From Cryptomeria japonica (Eukaryota; Streptophyta; Pinopsida; Cupressales; Cupressaceae), in assembly GCF_030272615.1 (NCBI RefSeq), contig NC_081406.1, positions 259,087,386 through 259,151,385 on the forward strand: 64,000 bases of DNA. Reading direction: 5' to 3'. Both the position numbers and the translations under genes were made by a program. This document shows, one piece after another, positions 1-10,400 of this stretch (the stretch's first letter is position 1; each line of letters starts with the position of its first letter). The notes under the pieces are model-generated. The model was given only the letters and a program-made list of their open reading frames with translations, was not told the origin of the DNA and ran no database searches.

Positions 1-1033
1 TAGACAATCTCTTAAATTCTATAATCAAATTGATCACATGTCTTGTTAATTAGTCCATCGATCAAACTCTATCAAACATCAACATGTCTTATACAGGGAA
101 GGGTACACTCGAAATTAGACAGATCAGTCTTAGATGGGGTATTCACTCTCTGGAACGAGACATTATCAACCATCACATCAAGCAATCAAAAACAAAGACA
201 TAGATCATTATGGCTACTGGAATTTGTCCTAGTTAGTCTTATCTTTATAAATTGATGACAGGCCATGTTTCATCTCTCAAAATAAAAAAGCAAATAATGT
301 CCCAAAAAAATATAAAAAAATAAAAAAAATCAAATAAGATCCTGAAAAAATCCAAAAAATATAAAACAATCTTTCAAAATCCAAAAATAAATTCAAATAT
401 GATCTTGAAAAAATTCAAAAAAAAAAAAAAAATCTTGCAAAGATTTTAAAAAATCAAATAAACCCTGAAAACCTTAAAAATCAAAATCAAAAATCAAAAA
501 CCCAAAAACAATCCATCAATCACAATTTAGAATAAATTATCCTTTGCAAAGACAAACATTTGAGCAAAAACAACATCATGCAAAACATTGAGCTTAACAA
601 ATAATACATCAATAGACAAACAACCAAGCTAGATTACAACTTAATCAATCAATTGCCTATCAGTTTTTAGCATCCTTATCAAACAAATTGCCTTTACGGA
701 TACATCATTCCTAAAACAAGCACCCTATCATATATCATGTCCTAACAGATACATCTTTCATACAATGGGCATCCTCTCGAACAATCATCCTATCAAGAAA
801 CACTTATCCCTGGCAATAAGATCAGTCTGGCTATTGACTTGTTTGGTCAAGTTAGTATTATCTTTTATTTATTTATCTTTATCGATTTATGACAGGTCAT
901 GTTCCTATGCTACTTGAGGATGTCCGGAGGTGACTAGAGGAGTTGGGATGGTTGATGGTATTTTTCTTTGTTTTTTGTTTGTGATGTGAACCGATGAAGT
1001 TCTGGGGCAATGGTACTCTAGGTGTCTGTGTTG
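1..1033 (+). mobile_element. Element C, left part: 3' untranslated portion of an older Tat-like LTR retrotransposon
   Basis: No gene is visible; A-rich stretches at about 280-520 resemble low-complexity DNA. The segment is assigned to an LTR element because the 17-bp string GATGAAGTTCTGGGGCA (993-1009) recurs with one mismatch at 40247-40263 in the post-pol spacer of element B. It is also separated from its own 3' LTR (start 20961) only by element A. The short frame at 43-255 has no recognisable domain. The 5' end of C lies outside the window. Confidence 0.6.
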
Positions 1034-1038
1034 GTATG
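1034..1038. repeat. Target-site duplication GTATG, left copy of element A
   Basis: GTATG directly precedes the TG start of the first LTR. The identical GTATG follows the CA end of the fifth LTR at 20127-20131. No GTATG separates the inner LTR copies, so the whole 19-kb block behaves as one insertion. Confidence 0.93.
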
Positions 1039-1063
1039 TGTAGACACCTAAAATTGTCATGTC

Positions 1064-1297
1064 TAATTAAATAAATATTTTATTTATTTAATTATCTAAG
1101 CCTAATTCTTCTATTAATGAAATAAATCTTTATTTATTTAATTAATTCATTTATCCTCTTCTAGCCTTATTTCTCATTTAAATAAATACATTTATTTATT
1201 TAAATTATCCTTTTCCTAAATTAAATAAATATTCTTATTTATTTAATTATCCCACTTCTACTATTAATTAAATAAATCTTTATTTATTTAATTAATT
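1064..1297. repeat. Array of five AT-rich palindromes in the LTR U3
   Basis: Five successive inverted repeats of about 28-35 bp have the form TTAAATAAAT, short loop, ATTTATTTAA. The first has perfect 14-bp arms (1064-1077 and 1081-1094). The last has perfect 15-bp arms built on ATTAATTAAATAAAT. The array is repeated in all five LTRs of A. Independent versions occur in the LTRs of B and C. Confidence 0.85.
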
Positions 1298-1458
1298 CAT
1301 TAATCTTTTTCTACACATGACACATGTCATTCATCCCTTAATTCATACACTACCTACCCCTTTCATTATTTTACTATTTCTTCTACCTACCCTCTAATCC
1401 TAGCCGACCTCTCTTTTTACACCTCTCAATCTTAACCCTCCATTTCATATTGTGTCTT

Positions 1459-1469
1459 CTATATAAGGA
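1459..1469 (+). promoter_or_regulatory. TATA box of element A LTR
   Basis: TCTATATAAGG lies about 420 bp into the LTR, where the U3/R boundary of a plant LTR promoter is expected. It is conserved in all five LTR copies, so each tandem 3' LTR keeps a promoter-like core. Confidence 0.7.
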
Positions 1470-1842
1470 GATGCTTTCCTCATTATCAAACCCTAATCAT
1501 TCTATGCATTCTAATCACTCATCCTAATTGATAATTTGGAGGACTTGACTACACTACGGTCCTACTTGCAACCACATTCCGGTCTTTGTTGAGCTCTTGT
1601 GCACATAAAATCTGAGAGCAAATATATCAAGCAAGATCAATGGAGATAGGAAGAATGGAGATCAAAACCCTATTGGACATGTGATGGTACAATCTTTGTG
1701 ATTTCTTGTGATTTGCATTGTCTTAGGTAATCTTCATATGTTATGGTGGATTTTTGTTATTGTTAGGCTAGGGTTTTGTGGTTGAATCAAGTTAGCCTTT
1801 CAATCTTGTTATTATTGTTATCCATTTTCACCGTACACATTT

Positions 1843-1860
1843 TGGCACGCCCGGTGGGAC
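1843..1860 (+). promoter_or_regulatory. Primer binding site of element A
   Basis: TGGCACGCCCGGTGGGAC begins three bases after the LTR end. Its position and TGG start fit a tRNA 3'-end complement that primes minus-strand DNA synthesis. I cannot assign the tRNA without a tRNA set. Confidence 0.8.
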
Positions 1861-1948
1861 TCTTGTCCCTTTGCATTTAACCTCCTTGTTGCAGATCTTG
1901 TGTTTTGAAGTTGCAGATCGGACATTTTCGGCAACATTTTGGTATTTT

Positions 1949-2250
1949 CGCGTCTGCGCACTTTCGGATCATGTTTTTGATTTTCAGGCACGTCTGTGAC
2001 AACTTTATCCGCGTCTGTGTTTCGTCAAGATTTCGTTTTGCAGGTTCCGGGATAGGCACGTCTATGTCTTTTCTATTCGCGTATGTGTTACGTTTGCGCG
2101 TCTGGGTTACATAAGCGTGTCTGTGTCTCATTAACCAGCGTCTGTTTCGGAAAGGGGCGTCTGTGATTTTTAGGCGCGTCTATGCATCACAGAACCGCGT
2201 TTGTGTTATCCAGACGCATCTGTGTGGAGGGTAACAGCGTCTGTGTTTTT
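1949..2250 (+). repeat. Leader motif cluster 1 of element A (GCGTCTGTG)
   Basis: About a dozen degenerate copies of CGCGTCTGTGT are spaced roughly 15-35 bp apart in the untranslated leader. Variants include GCACGTCTGTG, GCGTATGTG and GCGTTTGTG. The intervening sequence is not repeated, so this is a clustered short motif and not a tandem satellite. A second cluster lies at 3478-3760, and a reverse-oriented cluster at 15845-16112 lies in the intron of the antisense gene. Confidence 0.9.
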
Positions 2251-3477
2251 ACTGTTTCAGAATTTTGAAGTTTTTTTTTCATTGATTCAATTTTTGGATT
2301 TTTTGTACTTAGGGTTTCAGATCTGGTTTATTTTGAGACTAACACTTGCAGATCTAGCTAACTAAGTTGGTGCAGCTTGTCTTGGAAGCAAAAACGTTTT
2401 ATTGAAGGCCCCTATGTCACAAAGTCTTTTGGGTTTTTAAAATGTACCTAACTTGTGTGTTTTGCAGGAAGGGGTGATTATGTCAAACAACCCAAACTAC
2501 TAACAACTTTTGTTGCAGGGCCTTGGCTAGAGTTTTGAGTTTTTATTGTGTGCCTTGTTTTCATAGACTAGCAAACACTTCCATTGGTGCACTAAAATTG
2601 AATCATTGTCTTTTGTGTTTTGAGCAATAGGCTCTTTTTGTTTAATCTTTAGAGGGCCTGTCTTCCCGTGTGGTCATTAGGACTACTAGTGAGAAGAGAA
2701 CGACCCAAGTGGTAGCGAGGAAAACCCACCTCATCCGAACCACTATAATCAAATGTATTCATGGTGAAAACTATGAATAACGTATGCTGATTAGTTCATA
2801 CCGACACTATGTCTCCCCATAAACCCGTTTGATCAAATTTATTTGATCAGTTGTAGGGCATAACCCCTACCGGCTGGGAGCCTTCTGTATTTACAGAGCT
2901 GAAAGTGCCGCATGTATGGCCACACGAGCGGATGCCCTTACTAGCACCATTTTGTTTTAGAGGCCCAAATCCTTCTAGTTGTTGGGGCAGGAGGTCGGAC
3001 CTCTGGTAGCGGCCCACACACATACGGTTCTTAGTAGAGATACAAAGTTCGCCATGGGGATTTTTCATGGGGACTGATGCTTGGCTGACCCGAGAAGTGA
3101 GTGCCGAGGGTGGAGCCAGTGAGGTCAAGCATCTAAGTATCCGCTCTGAATAGCGTAGCCTCGGGGGTAAAACCCTATGTGGGATCAACAACTATTGTCT
3201 TAGCCAGCCATAAGAATTGTGCTTGACTTATGTTAAACATTCAAACATTCAAGACCAAACAACAAAACATTGTGTCTTTTGTGTCTTCAAGTGTATGCAA
3301 AACATTTTACATCAAACAACACACTTTTTTTTGGAGTCATTTTGGAGTCTAAACACTAGCAAACATTGAGTCCTCATCAACATTGTGTCCTCTTGTCATG
3401 AAAAATAGTCAAACAGTCAGATTTGGTCACAACAAAACAACTTCACAGATTGGAAAAATTGCACGAAGTTTACAGAA
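2251..3477 (+). other. Element A leader between the two motif clusters; no gene
   Basis: I see no credible ORF in this 1.2-kb untranslated leader. It contains a small hairpin, ATTCAT then GGTGAAAACT in the loop then ATGAAT (about 2756-2778), and a mixed-composition block at 2640-3200 that could hold packaging or dimerisation structure. The minus-strand frame at 2847-3191 has no recognisable domain. Confidence 0.6.
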
Positions 3478-3760
3478 ACGCGTCTGTGTCTATTTTAACC
3501 GCGTTTGTGTTGTCTAAGTGCGTTTGTGAAAGGCAGAATAGCGTCTGTGTGTCTAGAGGCGTCTGTGTCGAACAGAGACACGTCTGTGTCTGGAAAGCGC
3601 GTCTGTGAAGTATACAGTCGCGTCTGTGTCCAGAATTGCAAAAACCTTTACAGTCCAGCAAACATAAACAAGAAAATCGCAGAAGCGCGTCTGGGTTAAA
3701 CATAGTAGCGTCTGTGTCAGGAAACCGCGTCTGTGAAGGATACAGTCGCGTCTGTGTTCA
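3478..3760 (+). repeat. Leader motif cluster 2 of element A (GCGTCTGTG)
   Basis: About a dozen copies of CGCGTCTGTG are spaced 15-35 bp apart. Part of the cluster is itself duplicated: the blocks starting near 3599 and 3726 share GCGTCTGTGAAG, TACAGTCGCGTCTGTG and a trailing ATTGCAAAA. The motif makes short frames on both strands look open, but these are not genes. Confidence 0.9.
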
Positions 3761-4265
3761 AAAATTGCAAAAAATAAAAAATAAAAAAATTCAGAGTCCA
3801 ACAAACAAGAGAAATCAGTTTCGGAATACTTGAGCTTCCTAGGTTGTTTCTTCAGGTTTCATCTAGCATTCAACCTATCTCTGGGTCTCATACAGTCCAT
3901 CATTGCTTCACATCTCATTTTACATTCATACTTGTCTAAACTTGAGTCAAAAGGTCACTTGCTTGTCCTCATCATACTTTGTCAATACACTACATACAAC
4001 AACACTTTGCTAAGTGGTCCCTCATCAAGGTTTCTTACCTTTGGGTCTCATTTGGTCTTACTTAGGGTCAAGGTCAGCTTACCTCATCAAGAGAAACTAT
4101 CCTCTCTTTGGAAGTCACACCTACTCTACTACTTACATACTTGGTCTTACACTTTGGACATTGCAAGTAAATTTCAGACTCATTTACACTCCATACAACT
4201 CTTGGTCTTCCATACTCTTGCCATTTTTCATCTAGTCTTACACATCTTGGTCAAACACCTAGTTC

Positions 4266-6689
4266 ATGGTTGAAACCCGTCTTCAAAAATCTAGGAGAGA
4301 AACTCAAGAAGCTCAAGAGTCCGCAAACATGAGTTCTTATGAGTATGACAATGATATCTTTTTCAATACCGATCACACTACATTACCTGACATGGAGGCT
4401 TATAGAAACATTACAAATGTTGAGAACATGGACACTCTAAACAACAATGCTACACACAATGACAATTTGGACAACTTATCAATACATTCAGCAGATGTGG
4501 AAGAATCCATTATGAATCCCCATTTCAATCGACTGATTGAGGAGATAATGAGGAGGGATAGACAATACTTCTTACACATGATGGCACAAAGTAGAGCCAA
4601 GATACCTCATGATTTTGACATGTCTCAAATAATGGAACATAGACCTTTGCAACACCCTCACTCCAACACGCATCAAAGGAGACCTAATAGTGGAGGAAAT
4701 AGAGGACCACACATGGTACCTGAATCACCATCAGCTTTGCTTCAAAAACCAGAGGTCCCACATACACATGGTCAAACATATGATACTCACCTTCGTAGAC
4801 CATTATGGAAGTCTTATGGAGAAAAATATGTTCAATCACATATCAATGCTAAGGATCAACCACCAAAGCAATGGGATATTCCAAGGCATGCTCAAAATTT
4901 GGACACAAGGAAACCTCATGTCAAATTTGGGGGCAACACAATGGAACACGACATGCCTGTAGAATATGGTATACATGCACAAAATAGATATGGTGTTCCT
5001 CAACACGAATCTATACCAAGTGCTCCATATATGCCGCATCAATATAGACCTCCTCCATATGAACATGTGTATGATCAATATCATCCATATATGCAACATG
5101 TACCTCCTCCAATGGGTGCCTCAAACATAGGATATGGTCCAAGAAGTCGATCTCCACCTAAGAGCAGTTTGGAACAACAAATCAGGGACTTACAAAAGAA
5201 AATGGAGGACATAAATGCACCAAAGCCAACATACACAATGAGAGACATATGTCCTTATCCATTTGACAAGAGCATTCCAATGCCCCTATTTCCTACACAT
5301 TTTGTGACACCTAAATTTGATAAGTATAGAGGAAAAGGGGATCCTAAGGCACACATAAGATAGTTTTTCACAGCTTGCATTGAGGTAGCAGCAGAAGAAA
5401 CATACTTGATGAGATTGTTCCCACAAAGCTTAGGCGATCAAGCTATGGAATGGTTTTCCCAACTCCCACCTGGTATTAAGTCATGGGGTGACCTAGCTGA
5501 GGCATTTATTCAGCATTTCTCCTACAACATAGAGACAGACATATCAATCACTACTTTGTGCAACACCAAGCAAAAAGAGGGAGAATCTTTCACATCATTT
5601 TTACAAAGATGGAGAAATCTAGCCAGCAGATGCTCTTGTGAAATTCCACAAAAACAAATGGTAGAAATGTTCACCCAGAATGTTAACAAAGACATTGGCT
5701 ATGACTTAAGGAAAGCTTGTTTGTCCACCTTCAAGGACGTTATTGAAAAAGGCTTAGCAACAGAGAAGGTCCTAATTGAACAAGGAGTCATCAAAATATT
5801 CAAGGAAAACAAAGATGACTTTAAAGGAAAAGACAAGCCAAGATTTTGGAACAAAAACAAGAACATAGTCAATGATGGTGTTGTTGATGCCAACACGGTG
5901 TGACCCAAATTCATCTTTTCAGGATCAAGTTCTACAAGCAATCAAGTGAATACTCAAACAACTTCTAGATCACGAAGGAAGTATACCCCGTTGGGAGAAC
6001 CACTTGAGTCAGTTTTCAAGAAGCTTGTGGCAAACAAGGTGATCACAATTCCAGATTTCCCGCCATATGAACCAAAGGTTAAACCAAATTGGTGGAACGA
6101 TGATGAGTATTGTGAATTTCATAAGACCAAGGGTCATAAGACTGGAAATTGTCATCGACTAAAGAACATCATACAAGATCTCATTGATAGAGGTGACATT
6201 GAGATAGAGGGACACTCATCCAATCAAGAACATGAGATGTTTAAGGAACCATTCCCAAAACACGACAAGGGAAAAGCTCAAGTCACAGATGATCAAGCCA
6301 ACTATACTAGAGCACCTTACAACTATGATTCAACTATCAATCATATCTCGATGGACAATCATGTCTCTACTATTACCATCAAGAACAAAAACCTGAAGAA
6401 TCCTCCTCAGCGACCCAAGATTGTCCTAAGAGGTGTTGGATCTTCTTCCGAGCCTACTTCTGAGTGTCATGTCACAACTCGTCGAGGTAAAATCATGTTG
6501 CCAGGTGCTTCAACTAAAAACACTGCTTCTTCATCTACCAAACCTGAGTATGACCTTGTAGAACAGTTAGGGAAGACACCCGCGCTCATCTCCATCCTTG
6601 AGCTCTTACGCATATCCCCCGCTCATAAAGCTATTCTTGACAAAATATTGAGAGACACCGCCGTTCCTACCGATCTGAATGTGGACTAG
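4266..6689 (+). pseudogene. Gag region of element A (capsid and CHHC nucleocapsid knuckle)
   Basis: Gag would package the element RNA and form the virus-like particle. The N-terminal 365 codons are polar and rich in His, Pro and Asn. The retrotransposon gag core lies at 5406-5903, with the family pattern QSLGDQAMEWFSQLP, FIQHFSYN and RWRNLASRC. A knuckle-like motif, C-x2-H-x4-H-x4-C, lies at 6111-6152. This is a CHHC ordering and not the usual CCHC. The same motif occurs in B at about 33490. Stops TAG (5361), TGA (5901) and TAG (6687) break the frame. The gag core in B aligns closely (SHNIERDI, CNTKQKPGE), which supports this frame. Confidence 0.85.
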
Positions 6690-6698
6690 TTTCAAGCC

Positions 6699-7895
6699 AT
6701 GGTGGGATACCTGTCTATTCCACATTCCCTTACATTCACAGAAGCTGATGACGCCTCTGTAAGTCAGCCACATAATGCACCATTACATATTGAAGCCTTC
6801 ATACACAAGCATCGAATAAAGCGAGTCTTGATAGATGGAGGAGCTGGTCTAAACATTTGTACATTGAGCACCATTAAACAATTGGGATATTCTGATAAAG
6901 CTGTGAATTCAAAAAATCAAATCACCATCAAGGCATACGATGATGAAGAACGCTCATCCAAGGGCACAGTCACCTTACCTCTAAGAATTGGGCCAGTTAC
7001 AAAGGATGTGGTTTGTCAAGTCCTGGATTTAGATCTCACTTATAATATATTGCTAGGACGTCCTTGGATCCATGAAATGAGGGCAATTCCATCGACATAT
7101 CACCAATGCATTAAGTTTCCTCATAATGGAGTCGAGGTAACAGTTAACGGCGATCCTAATCCGTTCATATATTGCAACAACTTGAGATCACATACAGAAA
7201 CCATCATTCCCAGTAATCGTGAAGCTGTCCCTTCTTCGGCATACATTGACCCTGAGTCATTAAAACCTTCGACATCAAAACAGGGTGAACTTAAAGGCAG
7301 ATTTCAGGATAAAGGCATGGGAGAATACACTTTAAATCAGACCATGTATTTACGACAAGTCATGAATTCTCCAAAAGAATATGGAAGGCCACATACTAAC
7401 AAGCAAACATTCATCATGACGCTCAAATGGGACCCTACTACCTTTCAAAAATGGGGCGAACTGGAAGAGGAAGGTTTATATAAAATGCTCTACAAAGACA
7501 TTGAAGATGACACACAAGATCAGATCAATATACCCTGTGAGAAATATGGCAAAGGCTTCAAGATTCTACAAAAATTCGGGTATGATGGAAAAAGCCCTCT
7601 TGGGTTACGAAAAGAAGGCGTTATGGAGCCCTTACAACCTGAATTGACTGTAAAAAGGGAACGCTTGAAGGGACTTGGTTTTCTAACTTCCAAGATCCAC
7701 ACTAAAAGGACAGAAGAGGCATCACAAATCAAAATTGCCAAAATTCAACAAGAGAATTGCTATTCCACAGACTCCAACGAATGGGAATGGGGTCCAGACA
7801 AATCCTCTAGTGACTATGAGCTCACCGAGACGTTCAGAAAGCCAGATGAACCCACAGAAGAGGAGGATTTTTATAACAAATTCAAAGTTGGTTGA
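6699..7895 (+). pseudogene. Aspartic protease plus G-patch segment of element A pol
   Basis: The protease would cleave Gag-Pol during particle maturation. The catalytic loop reads LIDGGAGLN (Asp at 6834-6836), a DGGA variant of the common D-T/S-G-A. The second conserved block, LLGRPWIHEM, lies near 7050. Downstream, about 7545-7680, is a glycine-spaced segment (YGKGFKILQKFGYDG, then GLGF) that fits a G-patch, an RNA- or helicase-binding module also found after the protease in some retroviruses. B has the same protease/G-patch order, so the module is ancestral. The segment ends at TGA 7893-7895. Confidence 0.85.
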
Positions 7896-8360
7896 GAAAC
7901 AACCCATGAGGAGTCTACACAGTCCTTGTCTCAAGGTTCTAGGTTGAAATCACATAGGATGAGAACACCTGTTCCGGAATGCGCTACTAGTGATGGTAAT
8001 TTGGATTCGTTCGTGATTGAGACTAATGAGGAGAGTGCCATCGAGGACCTCGATAATTACCTTAACATACCCGAATATAATCACATCTTCACTCTTAGCC
8101 CCGCTAACTTCGAAGACATTAACGGCCTTCCCCTTATTCACCACCAACTCATTGACTGGGATTATGAAGGACCAGCACAATTTGACACATTTCAGAATGA
8201 CGAAGCTATTATTGACTATCTTGGCATACAAGATGATCTTCCCCTTGGGGACCACAAAGCAGGATACACCATAGAACTCAACAACATGGCATATTTTGGT
8301 GAGGGTGTGAGACCTTCCAGTCACAAAAATGTGAAAATAAGAACAAATCAAGGGTCTTAT

Positions 8361-8383
8361 GGTGAAAACCACACTATGGCGCT
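8361..8383 (+). other. GGTGAAAA structured motif, copy A1 (inside pol)
   Basis: GGTG-AAAA, then arms CCA and TGG around CACTA, then CGCT. The outer GGTG can pair with CGC(T) and the inner arms pair. B has a counterpart at 35968-35990. Confidence 0.5.
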
Positions 8384-8423
8384 ATTTGACCCCAAAAAAG
8401 TAAAAAGAAAGGAGGTATCTGAG

Positions 8424-8446
8424 GGTGAAAACCTCTCTGAGGCGCC
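8424..8446 (+). other. GGTGAAAA structured motif, copy A2 (inside pol)
   Basis: GGTG-AAAA, then CCTC-TCT-GAGG, then CGCC. Both the outer (GGTG/CGCC with one G-T pair) and inner stems are complete. The B counterpart at 36031-36053 has outer GGTG/CACC and a shorter inner stem. Confidence 0.6.
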
Positions 8447-8651
8447 CGAAGATGGAAGGCTCGACATTCTCCCAGCATCATATGAGGAAAAGTCATCCAT
8501 GTTGGTAGAGGAGACTATCAAAACAATCATTGGTATAGAAGAGGTTCCACACAACATATTCCTAGCTCAATCATTAACAGAGTCCGAAAGATCAAAATTC
8601 ATAAGCTTCTTCAAAGAATGACAAATTAACTTTGCATGGTCATATGCTGAT

Positions 8652-9419
8652 ATGCCTGGACTGGATCCGGATTTGGTAATGCATCATTTGACAGTCAAAC
8701 CGGGGGCAAAGCCAGTGAAACAGAAATTAAGGAAAATGCATCCACAAGTGGCATTACTAGTCAAAGCAGAGCTTGAGAAATTACTCGATGTCGGATTCAT
8801 ACGCCCAATTGATTACCCTGAATGGATCTCCAATTTGGTACCTGTCAGTAAACCAGATCGCAGCATTAGAATTTGCACAGATTTCAGAGACATCAACAAA
8901 GCTTGTCCAAAGGATGACTTCCCATTACCAAACATTGACTTGATTGTTGATCTCACAGCAGGTCATGAAATGCTATAATTAATGGATGGATTCTCTGGCT
9001 ATAATCAGATAAGAATTGCACCTGAGGATCAACATAAAACATCATTCACTTGTCCGTGGGGAACTTTCTGTTGGAATGTCATGCCTTTTGGGTTAAAGAA
9101 TGTAGGTGCTACATATCAAAGAGCTATGACTACTATCTTTCATGATCTCATGCATGTAACTGTGGAAGATTATGTTGACGACCTCTTGGTCAAATCAATA
9201 GACATAAATACACACTTGGACATACTTTCAGTTGCCTTTGATCGGTTGGAAAAATATAAAGTAAGATTAAACCCTAAGAAATGTGTCTTTGGAGTAACCT
9301 CCGGGAAACTCCTAGGATTCATTGTATCCAAAAGAGGAATTGAAGCGGATCCAGCAAAAGTCAAAGCTATCTTGGAAATGCAACCACCAAGAAATATCAG
9401 TCAACTTCGATCCTTATAG
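8652..9419 (+). pseudogene. Reverse transcriptase domain of element A pol
   Basis: The Ty3/gypsy RT blocks are present in order: GFIRPIDYPEWISNLVPVSK, ICTDFRDINKACPKDDFPLP, MDGFSGYNQI, FTCPWGTFCWNVMPFGLKN and the catalytic YVDD (9171-9182). The thumb follows with KCVFGVTSGKLLGF. RT would copy the genomic RNA from the PBS-bound tRNA. A TAA at 8976-8978 splits the palm just before the MDGFSGYNQ block, and a TAG at 9417 ends the segment. B aligns throughout at 36262-37035. Confidence 0.92.
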
Positions 9420-9900
9420 GGCAGACTTCAGTCCATCCGAAGATTCATAGCACAACTGGCGGATAAGTGCAATCCTTTTTAGCACCTGCTACATAAAAAC
9501 ATCAAATTCAAATGGGATGATAACTGTCAACAGGCTTTCCAGACGCTCAAAGACTGTCTCCTAAATCCACCAGTTCTGATGCCACCAGTTCCAGATCAAC
9601 CACTGTTATTATACATTTCAGCTACTCCAATAGCACTGGGGGCACTCTTAGTGCAACAAATTGCTGGGGGCATGGAAAAAGCAGTATACTATATCAGTCG
9701 CACATTGGTGGGATATGAGCTAAACTACACATCAATCGAGCGTGCATGTCTCGCCGTGGTCTTTGCTTCACAGAAATTATGACATTATATGCTCACTCAC
9801 AAGACTAAGTTGATTGCAAGAATTGATCCATTAAAGTACCTTCTCAATAAAGCTACACTTACTGGGTGACTGGCCAAATGGGTGATGATCCTGAGTGAAT
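9420..9900 (+). pseudogene. First RNase H domain of element A pol
   Basis: This is the standard Ty3/gypsy RNase H region. The block QPLLLYISATPIALGALLVQ keeps the RNase H fold pattern, but an Asp normally found near ISATP is not evident, which fits the degenerate first RNase H of dual-RNase H Tat elements. The blocks YYISRTLVGYELNYTSIERA and AKWVMILSEFNIEYVDRKAI follow. Stops occur near 9482 (TAG), at 9780 (TGA) and at 9867 (TGA). Confidence 0.75.
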
Positions 9901-10019
9901 TCAACATTGAGTATGTGGACAGAAAAGCAATAAAAGGACAAGCAATCGTGGATCAATTAGCAGATGCTCCCATGATAGATGATGTTCCTTTAAATTCAGA
10001 ATTTCCAGATGAATCCATT

Positions 10020-10400
10020 TTAACAGTGTCACGTGCAAAGCCATGGCAACTGTACTTCGATGGCTCATACACACAGCATGGGGCAGGAGCTGGTATTCTC
10101 TTTATAACTCCTCAAGGCGATTCTATACCAAAATCATACCGCTTATCATTTCCTTGCACTAACAATATAGCGGAATATGAGGCATTAACAACTGGATTAC
10201 GAATTGCAGTTCAGTGGAAGATCCAAGAACTTCGTGTTTTCAGGGATTCTCAACTTGTCATCCGCCAAGCAAGTGATGATTACCAAACAAAAGATGAAAA
10301 ATTACTGCCTTACAAGCAAATGGTGGATAATCTGAAACAACACTTTACAAAGATAGATTTTGAGTAGGTACCAAGAGAGCAGAATCGCGCCGCAGATGCC
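10020..10400 (+). pseudogene. Second, archaeal-type RNase H (aRNH) of element A pol
   Basis: The segment begins KPWQLYFDGSYTQHGAGAGI, with the first catalytic Asp in YFDGS. It continues with NNIAEYEAL (catalytic Glu), RDSQLVIRQ (Asp) and ends REQNRAADAMA (final Asp). An extra RNase H of plant-gene type between the first RNase H and integrase defines the Tat lineage. A TAG stop at 10365-10367 lies just before the last conserved block. Element B has a TAG at the same codon (37974-37976). Confidence 0.88.

Larger units (their letters stand above)
1039..1839 (+). repeat. Element A 5' LTR (LTR1, 801 bp)
   Basis: It starts TGTAGACACC and ends CGTACACA, followed by TTT and the PBS. The same sequence recurs at 16642, 17537, 18432 and 19326. 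The first 300 bp hold five AT-rich palindromes and a TATA box lies near position 420 of the LTR. Differences from the other copies are few, for example CCTAATCATTC here against CCTAATCGTTC elsewhere, and CCGGTC against CCGTTC. Confidence 0.95.
7926..8621 (+). pseudogene. Acidic protease-RT linker region of element A pol
   Basis: This in-frame, Asp/Glu-rich stretch of about 230 codons leads into RT. It has no known catalytic motif but is clearly conserved with B at 35629-36102 (FQNDEAIIDYLG, GDHKAGYTIELN, ALFDPKKVKRK). The two GEN tripeptides at 8361 and 8424 are encoded by the GGTGAAAA structured motifs described separately. A TGA at 8619-8621 ends it. Its role is unknown. Confidence 0.7.

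Noticed and set aside
1877..2131. Overlapping open frames on both strands in the leader of element A
   Set aside because: They follow the GCGTCTGTG motif cluster and have no domain or homologue.
3470..3833. Four overlapping short frames on both strands
   Set aside because: Repeat-driven frames in motif cluster 2; Cys/Val and His/Arg periodicity mirrors the DNA motif.
3830..4273. 147-codon frame just before gag in element A
   Set aside because: Composition is Leu/His/Ser-rich without domains, it overlaps the gag start in another frame, and element B has no equivalent.
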